A stretch of DNA of 13,476 nucleotides from an uncultured Lachnospiraceae bacterium. GTDB taxonomy: Bacteria; Bacillota; Clostridia; Lachnospirales; Lachnospiraceae. Location of the stretch: positions 38,495 through 51,970 of the forward strand of contig CAJUFU010000018.1 in assembly GCA_910585555.1 (NCBI GenBank), in the 5' to 3' direction. Numbering within the stretch: position 1 is the first letter of the stretch; each line of letters starts with the position of its first letter. The notes beneath the pieces are model-generated. The model saw nothing but the letters and a program-made list of their open reading frames with translations, made no database searches and was not told where the DNA came from. Below are positions 7,828 through 13,476 of the stretch, one piece after another. Made by a program: the position numbers and the translations under genes.

Positions 7828-9186
7828 TTAATCCGTTTCACTTTCTTCCCAATAGGAAGATGGCAATAACCAAGCCACCCCATTATCTTTATTATCTTCT
7901 ATATCGCACCACATTCCAGATGAATCTTCGCTTTCACATTGCAAAATGACTGCTTCACCATCCTCCACATCACTCAGCAATTTCCACACCCCATCTTCCG
8001 CCGTTCCTCGATAGCTTCTCAGCTCATCCCACCATATCACCTCTATGTATATTTCGCCGTGATATAGTCCATCTCTGAAAAACCCACGATACAATGAATA
8101 TCTGCCTGTGTCTTCTTCTAGTTCGCTTTGTATAACCTGATACCTTTCCTCGCCTTGTCCATTTGGCAAATCGTTTTCCCACATTCCTGTATATAGCCCA
8201 TATGGAGATATTGTATACTCTGGCGTTAAAGAAACCGCCGTTCCTTGCCCGCTTTTTACCCCTGCGCTCCATGAACCATAATAATAATATGCCCCATAAT
8301 GTCCAGAAACTACTGCAATTCCCATACCATCCCGCTTTCCATTCTGATCGCGTTCTCCATAATAATATGATTCACCTTCCTGCAAAGACGCAATCATATC
8401 CTGATAATCCTGGGTTTGCACCAATTCATTCGCCCGATCATAATTCTCTGCTACAATCAATTCCTGCATGGCACTCAAAAGACTACTATACCCAATTTCT
8501 CTAAGACGCATTTCTACTTGTGCCAAAAAGGTATCAAAATCTGTGCCAGCTAAAATATCCTTATATTTGTCAACCAGTTTCCTCACTTCATCAGCTTTTT
8601 CTTCTTTCAACAGTACATTGATATATTGCTCCAGACACTTTTCTAATCCACTTAGTACATCCTCATTCTGTCCTTCTAATTCTATTAAACGGTCATAAAT
8701 CTCCAGTTTCTCCTGATATGTCTTTCCCTCACCGCTGTCTTCCACAATCTCCATATATATATCAGTCAAAGCGGCTTTCATGACAGCATCTTCCGGTATA
8801 GCCAGATAACCCGTCTCCAAAGTATCGACTGCCATATCATAATTATCTAATCCAACATACGCCTTTGCCTTACCCAAGTACGCATCCGCATACATCGGAT
8901 CAATCTCGATTACCTTGTCAAACTCAACAACCGCCTGCTCATAATCCGTCGCCTCTAAATATTTATTTGCCATATCCAAGTGCCTGTTCAGGCGGTTTGT
9001 CGGCGTATTATAAATACTGCTCCCGACAAGTATAGCAGTCAGTACTGCTATGGCTGCGATTAGCAAAGCCATTATCTTTCTATTCTTTGGTGGTTTTGGG
9101 GCAGATGCTTCCCTCATTTCTACGTGTTCGTCTACAACCACTTTCGATGCGGATACTTCTGTTTTCTTTATCATTTTGTCAGTCAT
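7828..9186 (-). CDS. Membrane protein with TPR and MORN-like repeats
   Basis: I take the ATG at 9184-9186 (452 residues) because GAGGAG lies 7 bases before it; a GTG at 9199-9201 in the same frame overlaps that ribosome site. A short charged cytoplasmic tail (1-37) contains KKTEVSAS. A membrane helix follows (about 38-58), preceded by KPPKNRK, so the rest should be outside the cell. Residues 66-135 form TPR units (YLEATDYEQAVVEFDKVIEIDP, NYDMAVDTLETGYLAIPED), and a helical region runs to about 270. MORN-like repeats follow at about 273-385 (YYYGERDQNGKRDGMG, YYYGSWSAGVKSGQG, YTGMWENDLPNGQG, YRGFFRDGLYHG). The C-terminus is acidic. The N-terminal half is paralogous to the product of 11779-12747. 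Function is unknown; the surface repeats suggest binding of a protein or wall ligand. Confidence 0.88.
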   Translation of the reverse strand: MTDKMIKKTEVSASKVVVDEHVEMREASAPKPPKNRKIMALLIAAIAVLTAILVGSSIYNTPTNRLNRHLDMANKYLEATDYEQAVVEFDKVIEIDPMYADAYLGKAKAYVGLDNYDMAVDTLETGYLAIPEDAVMKAALTDIYMEIVEDSGEGKTYQEKLEIYDRLIELEGQNEDVLSGLEKCLEQYINVLLKEEKADEVRKLVDKYKDILAGTDFDTFLAQVEMRLREIGYSSLLSAMQELIVAENYDRANELVQTQDYQDMIASLQEGESYYYGERDQNGKRDGMGIAVVSGHYGAYYYYGSWSAGVKSGQGTAVSLTPEYTISPYGLYTGMWENDLPNGQGEERYQVIQSELEEDTGRYSLYRGFFRDGLYHGEIYIEVIWWDELRSYRGTAEDGVWKLLSDVEDGEAVILQCESEDSSGMWCDIEDNKDNGVAWLLPSSYWEESETD

Positions 9187-9277
9187 CACTTCACTCCTCA
9201 CGCTGTCTTAAGCACCGCTTCCTCAACTTTTCATCCATCGCCCATGAGCATAATTCTTACACTATCTATCCGGTTCT

Positions 9278-9412
9278 TTATTCATACTCCCGCATTAGTT
9301 CGTCCCTGATTTTCCTGCCTGCCGTCTTTCGATACGCCACACTTACAATCAATAAAATCACGGAAAGCACCACCATGCCAATGCCCCCAAACAAAACCAT
9401 TATCCCACTCAT
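9278..9412 (-). CDS. 44-residue single-pass membrane protein
   Basis: This small gene lies in the 279-bp space between the kinase and TPR-MORN genes. It starts with ATG at 9410-9412, preceded by GGGAG with 7 bases of spacing, and ends with TAA at 9278-9280. The product begins MSGIMVLFGGIGMVVLSVIL, giving one membrane helix (about 4-25), then a basic, charged tail (YRKTAGRKIRDELMREYE) that should face the cytoplasm. It has no recognisable family. The good ribosome site, clean helix-plus-basic-tail layout and position inside a same-strand operon support it. It may help assemble the membrane kinase or the TPR proteins, but that is only inferred from position. Confidence 0.65.
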   Translation of the reverse strand: MSGIMVLFGGIGMVVLSVILLIVSVAYRKTAGRKIRDELMREYE

Positions 9413-9465
9413 CCCCATTCTCCCGTTTTATCTTTGTAGTCATGATAACCTGGCTTACAGAGCAT

Positions 9466-11745
9466 TTACAGCCAACCGCCGTCCCTAATCTCCTGCATCA
9501 TGACTTCCAGCATTTCCATTTCCGCATCCTGTTCTTTTCCGGTATACCGTTCCACTGCCTGTTCATAATACCCAAGCATCTTTTGATAATCCCGGTCTGC
9601 ATTTTCTTTCACCTGCTGTCTGTCCGCTTCCAGATAGGCCAGCCTCTTATACACCTCGTACCGCTCCGGATAACGCTCCACCATGGAGAGAAGCATAGCT
9701 TCCGCCTCATCAAACCTCTGCAGATTTTCATACAAAATGGCTATATTCTCCTGAAGCTGATAGGTAACATATCCTTCTTCATAAATGGAAAGAAACAAAT
9801 CCATCGCTTTCTCATAACAGCCCTGTGCCTGTACCTCATCCGTCTGCGCTTTGCGGGTATAAGCCTGTGCCAAACGTTCCGTTATGTCCAATGCTCCATT
9901 ATCCGCAAACGAAACGCTGTATTGCTCCAAAAGCGCAATCTCTTCGTCAAGCACGGTATCCCCCATACTCTTATACACATCGTCACACAAAAGAATTGCT
10001 CGCTTCTGCATCTGCACATCTTCTGCCAATAGGATTGTCTGCCTCAGACACTCCACTGCCGTTTCATACTGCCCCCTGACATGGGCAATCTCACCCTGCG
10101 CCATATAGATGGAGTCCTGTCCAATCCCCCTGGCAATGCCGCTGTCCAATATATCCTGCGCCCGGTCAGCCTGTCCCATTTTAGCTAATGTAATGGCATA
10201 GTCTCTGTAATAAGCCCCGTTATCCGCATAGTATTCCAGCGCATGTCCGAAAAAGTCCGCCCCATTGGTATAATCCTGGGTCTCGAAACAGGCATTTCCC
10301 ATGATATAATAGAGATTACCCATCTGCTCTTCGTCTTCTTGGGATTCCATCCGAAAAGGCATTGTATTGATATATTTTTCTCCAAGGGAAATGCACTCTT
10401 CATATTTTCCGCTCAAGTACAGCAGATAAACTTCCTCAACATATGCATCGATTCTCTCTTGGGATATCTTTTTCGCACTTTCCAACAGATTCCCCGCATC
10501 TTCCAATTCATACTGGTTCATGGCTTCTACAGCCTGCTGTAAGAAGCCATAGTAGGCTCCGTTCTTTTCCACGCGTATCTTATACAGTCCGCTAAAGATA
10601 AACAAAATCCCTATAACCAGACAGGCAATCGACGCAAACTGCATAACGGTCTGCTTCCTGTGCATCGCAATATAACGGCGGTCCAGCTTATAACAATTCC
10701 TGACTGCCTTTAGAAATTCCGTACCACTCCGATACCTGTCCTCCGGTGCCGGTTGTGTCATCTTGTCCAGAATACAAGCAAAGCCCTCACTGACAGCCGT
10801 ATTTGTTTCAGACAGGGGAATCCTTTTCTCAAAATCCGCAGAGGGCTCTATACCTGTCAGCATATAGCAAAGCACAATGCCAAGACTGTATATATCGGAA
10901 CGGGTATCTATGCCTCTGCCAATATATTGTGTATACTTCGCAGTAGGATTCTGAGATGTGCCAGTGGTTTTCACCTGCGGTAGAATTTCTGTCCTATCTT
11001 CGTCTGTGCTCTCAAGGACTTCGGTTTTATCTTCGTCAGTATAACCAGACACTTCATTTCTATCCTTGTCTGTATCTGCCAGCACCTCCGTCTTGTCCTT
11101 ATCTGTGTGCGCTAACACCTCCGTCTTGTCTTCCATTGCATCAGCGGACACAGCCCTCTGCTTTGTATCTTTGTGCAACATCTTAGCATACAAAGCAGAA
11201 TCGCGGTACTGTTCCGGCGGAGAAAATCCTGCGCTGATTCCCACGGAAGACTCCATGGTTCCGCCCATGGCAAGTGCGATATTAAAATCAATCAGGCAGA
11301 CATTATCGTCCTGTGTCAACATGATATTCGCCGGTTTGATATCACTATGGATGATAGCCGGTTTTTGACTGTGCAGATAATCTAACGCCTCGCCCAGTTG
11401 TCCGGCCCATTTCCTGACCTGCTTTTCCGTATATTTCCCATGTTTTCTGAGGGCTTCAAGCAAGGTGACTCCATGAATGAAGTCCATGACCGTGTACACG
11501 CCGTCTTCTGTCTCTATGAAATCATAGACCCTGGGAAGGTAGGGGTGTTTCAGGTTCTTGAGAATGTCCGCCTCCTGACGGGACTTTAACTTACCCCGGA
11601 CTTCGTCTTTCATCTTCTTGACGACCACATCGGTCTGCAGTCTGAGATGGCGTGCTTTATAGACAACGCCTCCGCCTCCGGAACCGATTTCTTCTATAAT
11701 CTCATATGTATTTTCCAGTATGGTGCCTTTTAATAGAACTGCCAT
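9466..11745 (-). CDS. Membrane Ser/Thr protein kinase with external TPR region
   Basis: The 759-residue protein has a Hanks-type kinase domain (about 12-350), a membrane helix (about 367-387) and TPR units (about 395-740) that should lie outside the cell. Visible motifs are the glycine loop GSGGGGVVYKA (21-31), Lys in VVVKK (K43), catalytic loop HSDIKPAN (133-140, D135, N140), metal-binding D153 in DFN rather than DFG, PPE (176-178) and D284 of subdomain IX. Ser replaces the Arg before the catalytic Asp, so it is a non-RD kinase. Between PPE and subdomain IX is an insert of about 85 residues carrying five 11-residue repeats with T-E-[VI]-L cores. It likely phosphorylates itself and operon partners; the FHA domains of EssC and the membrane FHA protein are the natural readers. 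Start: ATG with GAGG 7 bases ahead, 33 bp after the upstream gene. PASTA repeats, typical of PknB, are absent. Confidence 0.93.
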   Translation of the reverse strand: MAVLLKGTILENTYEIIEEIGSGGGGVVYKARHLRLQTDVVVKKMKDEVRGKLKSRQEADILKNLKHPYLPRVYDFIETEDGVYTVMDFIHGVTLLEALRKHGKYTEKQVRKWAGQLGEALDYLHSQKPAIIHSDIKPANIMLTQDDNVCLIDFNIALAMGGTMESSVGISAGFSPPEQYRDSALYAKMLHKDTKQRAVSADAMEDKTEVLAHTDKDKTEVLADTDKDRNEVSGYTDEDKTEVLESTDEDRTEILPQVKTTGTSQNPTAKYTQYIGRGIDTRSDIYSLGIVLCYMLTGIEPSADFEKRIPLSETNTAVSEGFACILDKMTQPAPEDRYRSGTEFLKAVRNCYKLDRRYIAMHRKQTVMQFASIACLVIGILFIFSGLYKIRVEKNGAYYGFLQQAVEAMNQYELEDAGNLLESAKKISQERIDAYVEEVYLLYLSGKYEECISLGEKYINTMPFRMESQEDEEQMGNLYYIMGNACFETQDYTNGADFFGHALEYYADNGAYYRDYAITLAKMGQADRAQDILDSGIARGIGQDSIYMAQGEIAHVRGQYETAVECLRQTILLAEDVQMQKRAILLCDDVYKSMGDTVLDEEIALLEQYSVSFADNGALDITERLAQAYTRKAQTDEVQAQGCYEKAMDLFLSIYEEGYVTYQLQENIAILYENLQRFDEAEAMLLSMVERYPERYEVYKRLAYLEADRQQVKENADRDYQKMLGYYEQAVERYTGKEQDAEMEMLEVMMQEIRDGGWL
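10972..11136 (-). repeat. Five 33-bp coding tandem repeats (T-E-V-L units) in the kinase
   Basis: Residues 204-258 of the kinase are five units of exactly 11 residues: MEDKTEVLAHT, DKDKTEVLADT, DKDRNEVSGYT, DEDKTEVLEST and DEDRTEILPQV. The potential phosphosites are T208, T219, T241 and T252; unit 3 has Asn (N230) in place of Thr. The units are highly charged and should be disordered. Thr followed by an aliphatic residue at +3 is a known type of FHA ligand (pT-x-x-[ILV]). Copy number may vary between strains because the DNA period is 33 bp. Confidence 0.9.
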
Positions 11746-11778
11746 TTTACTGCCTCATTTGATTGAATCGTTATATCA

Positions 11779-12747
11779 TCATTCATATTTCGTTTCAGAA
11801 AGCAAGTTCCCAGAACTATCATATTCCTTCCATCCTTTATAATTACCTTCCCCATCATATTCCTCTACCGTATAAGAAGTCAAATCACCAGATTTATTAT
11901 AGTGCCTGCTTCCAATGTGCCTACCCTCTGTATCATACTCATATTCGTCACGTATTTCCAGGTTGCCGAGCTCGTCATATATTTTCCTTCCAACCCATCT
12001 ACCCTCAGCGTCATATTCATATTCATATCTAGACAGTTCTAAAGTTGCCTCTTCAAGTATTTCACCCTGAGAATTATACACCGCCCCATGAGAGTCAAAA
12101 CTATATATAGGAGTCCCAACATACTTGACTACCAAATTCCCATTTTCATCATACTGGTTATCTCCTGTAGCAATCAATTGATTATTTTTATCATAAATAC
12201 TGGTTGTTTCCACTCTTCCCTGCATATCGTGTGTCCAGGTAACATATCCTAGAAAACCCAGATCATATTCATAATCATAATAACATTGCTTCATCACCCA
12301 ACCATTAGATGCCGTTATATTTCCACTCTCAATCATATCCATTTTCTCTTGCAGGCGCTCATCTCCGGTCAGCTCATACCCTTTTGCGGCATATTCATAT
12401 GCCTTATCAAAGTCACCCGTACGGATATAGACTTCCACAAGTCCCAGATATGCATCCGCGTTCATCGGGTCAATCTCGATTGCATTGTTAAACGCTACCA
12501 CCGCCTCTTCATACTTCATTTCTTCCAGATACTTCTGGCCAAGTTCCAACTGCTTTGCCAGGCGGCCCGCCGGTGAATGGTTGATGCCAATCCCGATTAA
12601 CAGGGCAATGAGAATCACTGCCACTACACCCATGATTCCCCACTGTTTCTTGCTAAATCTACCCGTCATTTTGTTATGCCCCGGCAGTGCAGAGGACTCT
12701 TTATTTGTTTCCGTCTTTGCATCTTCTGTATGTATTCCTTCGCTCAC
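11779..12747 (-). CDS. Membrane protein with TPR and YD-like repeats, first gene of the operon
   Basis: I prefer the GTG at 12745-12747 (322 residues): AAGGAG lies 10 bases ahead, while the in-frame ATG at 12787-12789 has no ribosome site and would lie only about a dozen bases after the predicted transcript start. The protein has a polar cytoplasmic tail, a membrane helix (about 36-55, after GRFSKKQW), TPR units (about 60-136: YLEEMKYEEAVVAFNNAIEIDP, DFDKAYEYAAKGYELTGDE), and then about 175 residues of tyrosine-rich repeats such as YDENGNL, YDAEGRWVGRKIYDELGNL, YDTEGRHIGSRHYNKSGDL and YDSSGNLL. These match the YD/RHS-type repeat pattern (Y-D-x-x-G-N/R-L). The repeat region should be extracellular. 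Its TPR part is clearly homologous to that of the protein at 7828-9186. There is no toxin domain at the C-terminus. The role is unknown; surface ligand binding is likely. Confidence 0.88.
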   Translation of the reverse strand: MSEGIHTEDAKTETNKESSALPGHNKMTGRFSKKQWGIMGVVAVILIALLIGIGINHSPAGRLAKQLELGQKYLEEMKYEEAVVAFNNAIEIDPMNADAYLGLVEVYIRTGDFDKAYEYAAKGYELTGDERLQEKMDMIESGNITASNGWVMKQCYYDYEYDLGFLGYVTWTHDMQGRVETTSIYDKNNQLIATGDNQYDENGNLVVKYVGTPIYSFDSHGAVYNSQGEILEEATLELSRYEYEYDAEGRWVGRKIYDELGNLEIRDEYEYDTEGRHIGSRHYNKSGDLTSYTVEEYDGEGNYKGWKEYDSSGNLLSETKYE

Positions 12748-12807
12748 AAATATTATTCTCCTTCCTGGCCATAACTTTTTGCTTTTCATATTTTATTTTT
12801 CATAAGC

Positions 12808-12836
12808 ATCATACCAGAATCTTAGCAAAACCATGC
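12808..12836 (-). promoter_or_regulatory. Candidate main operon promoter with extended -10
   Basis: On the minus strand TGGTATGAT (12808-12816) is an extended -10, with TATGAT one base off consensus. The hexamer 17 bp upstream is GCATGG (12831-12836), a poor -35, as is usual for activator-dependent promoters. The predicted start near 12801 gives a leader of about 54 nt to the GTG at 12747. A paired direct repeat lies just upstream. Confidence 0.6.
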
Positions 12837-12838
12837 TC

Positions 12839-12879
12839 TTACTGACAGATGACCTGTTTATCCGGATACATGACCTGTT
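12839..12879 (-). promoter_or_regulatory. Candidate LytTR-type operator, copy A
   Basis: AACAGGTCAT occurs twice on the minus strand (12870-12879 and 12849-12858), exact over 10 bp and 21 bp apart. Its core ACAGGTCAT matches the LytTR half-site consensus [TA][AC][CA]GTTN[AG][TG] at all but one position, and 9-bp repeats about 21 bp apart are the known geometry of AgrA-class sites. The spacer holds the perfect palindrome TATCCGGATA (12859-12868). The block GTCATCTGTCAGTAA (12839-12853) recurs at 383-397. The proximal repeat ends 12 bp before the -35 position, the usual place for an activator. Confidence 0.65.
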
Positions 12880-12910
12880 GCCTTTATATTCCCAATAATT
12901 TCCCATAGAA

Positions 12911-12972
12911 AAAAGACATAAAGAGAAAGCATTATTTTAAAAACCCAACAATACTTTTTCTTTATGCCTTTT
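12911..12972. terminator. AT-rich inverted repeat, possible terminator
   Basis: Arms of 19 bases at 12911-12929 and 12954-12972 pair at 17 positions, around a 24-base loop. In minus-strand RNA one of the two mismatches becomes a G-U pair, and the 3' arm runs into a stretch of T. It lies between the remnant gene (stop at 13168) and the operon promoter, so it could end transcription arriving from the right. The stem is poor in G and C, so strength is doubtful; a remnant of a small mobile element cannot be excluded. Confidence 0.45.
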
Positions 12973-13018
12973 GAAAACGAAACCTGCAAAAGCAATCCGT
13001 GCTGTCAGCAATTTTATC

Positions 13019-13103
13019 TATAATGTACATGCATGTTAACCTAATTTCTTAAATTTTTATAAATTTTTGTTCGACTTAACTTTATCATATAATTATAATG
13101 TAC
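13019..13103. repeat. Pair of TATAATGTAC direct repeats in AT-rich spacer
   Basis: TATAATGTAC occurs at 13019-13028 and 13094-13103, 75 bp apart. Each copy runs into a short palindrome: ACATGCATGT (13027-13036) and TGTACGCAAGTACA (13099-13112). The stretch between them is very AT-rich. Both copies contain a -10-like TATAAT on the plus strand, but no plus-strand gene follows. They may be operator copies or chance in AT-rich DNA. Apart from this, the inverted repeat and the promoter/operator, I see nothing else in the gap 12748-13167. Confidence 0.35.
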
Positions 13104-13167
13104 GCAAGTACAAAAGTTGCTGTTTCCTTATTCTACCCCGCTTATCTGTTCTTTTAGACGGTCAGAA

Positions 13168-13452
13168 CTACCTTTTTCTTAAAGCTATTTTTATCACACG
13201 CGGTCTATTATATCTTTGCATGATAACAAATATTAAATCGAAGATAGCACCGCAAATAGATGTAATAAAAAATACATAAAATGATCCAAACCATTTGGTT
13301 GCTATGATAGGTACGAAACTAAATATAACATTTGTTTCATGTACCAATTCTGATTGACACATAGCTTGTGCAATTTCATTCCATGTATGTTTCTTATTTG
13401 AAAAAGATTGAGGGTTATATGCAATGTCATTTAGATAAGGACAACATTGCAG
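13168..13452 (-). pseudogene. C-terminal remnant of an integral membrane protein (CrtO-like acyltransferase?)
   Basis: The minus-strand frame is open from 13452 to the TAG at 13168-13170 and stops upstream at a TAA (13453-13455); the other two frames also close quickly, so no plausible full N-terminus is found. Reading through, SNKKHTWNEIAQAMCQSELVHE is followed by two hydrophobic stretches (VIFSFVPIIATKWFGSFYVF and FFITSICGAIFDLIFVIM) and QRYNRPRVIK. The motifs C-x-x-E-L-x-H and Q-R-Y-N-R-P-R at the C-terminus recall the glycosyl-4,4'-diaponeurosporenoate acyltransferase (CrtO-like) membrane family, recognised from memory only. An in-frame ATG at 13360-13362 would give only 64 residues, without an evident ribosome site. 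It is most likely a broken gene or frameshifted contig end, and is not part of the secretion operon. Confidence 0.5.
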
Positions 13453-13476
13453 TTAGGATTCTTTTTACAGCGAGTA

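Noticed and set aside
9187..9201. GTG start giving five extra residues on the TPR-MORN protein
   Set aside because: The GTG overlaps the GAGGAG site of the ATG at 9184-9186 and has no good ribosome site of its own.
9195..9240. Mini-frame of about 15 codons (MDEKLRKR...) before the TPR-MORN gene
   Set aside because: It has no clear ribosome site and is too short to judge; its end simply overlaps the next gene's ribosome site.
12748..12789. ATG start giving 14 extra residues on the TPR-YD protein
   Set aside because: No ribosome site precedes it and the predicted transcript start leaves only about a dozen bases of leader; AAGGAG lies in front of the GTG at 12745-12747 instead.
13001..13011. 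TGCTGTCAGCA, similar to part of the shared promoter block
   Set aside because: It lies on the other strand orientation, without a 21-bp partner and without a -10 at the right distance, so it is more likely chance.
13067..13279. 70-residue plus-strand frame in the AT-rich region
   Set aside because: It begins with TTG, has no ribosome site, overlaps the more protein-like minus-strand remnant and shows no family features.
1..13476. tRNA, rRNA, CRISPR array, insertion sequence or transposase
   Set aside because: None was seen on either strand; the only tandem repeat is the coding 33-bp array in the kinase.

Overview
The window is about 13.4 kb of a metagenome-style contig. All genes read on the minus strand. 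They look like a low-to-moderate GC Bacillota, most likely a gut clostridium of the Lachnospiraceae type; this is inferred from gene families, AGGAG ribosome sites and gene style, with no taxonomic marker present. The first 30 bases are not genomic: they match the 3' part of the Illumina TruSeq read-1 adapter. The contig therefore ends at base 31, and the last gene of the operon is cut there.

Transcription runs from the right end to the left. At the far right (13168-13452) is the C-terminal remnant of an unrelated integral membrane protein ending in QRYNRPR. A gene-free region follows (12748-13167) with short repeats, an AT-rich inverted repeat that may be a terminator, a paired 21-bp-period direct repeat (candidate LytTR operator) and an extended -10 promoter. 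That promoter should drive this series: a membrane TPR protein with YD-like repeats; a membrane Ser/Thr kinase with an external TPR region; a 44-residue membrane protein; a second membrane TPR protein with MORN-like repeats; a membrane FHA protein; the type VII secretion ATPase EssC; an orphan LytTR regulator; an unrecognised 237-residue protein; and an EsaB/YukD ubiquitin-like protein. A second promoter with the same upstream element precedes the last gene, a truncated small helical protein that may be a WXG100-like or accessory factor.

The simplest reading is a type VIIb secretion locus with a phospho-signalling layer. The kinase carries five 11-residue repeats between its PPE motif and subdomain IX, four of them with a T-E-[VI]-L core, which fits the pT-x-x-[LIV] type of FHA ligand. 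Two proteins of the operon carry FHA domains: EssC and the membrane FHA protein. The LytTR regulator has a degenerate receiver and no histidine kinase beside it, and the two promoters share a 15-bp block placed exactly 25 bp before the -10, so it may control its own operon. EssB, EssA, EsaA and a typical toxin are not visible and may lie beyond the contig end. The kinase-FHA link, the operator assignment and the role of the TPR proteins are inferences from sequence only.
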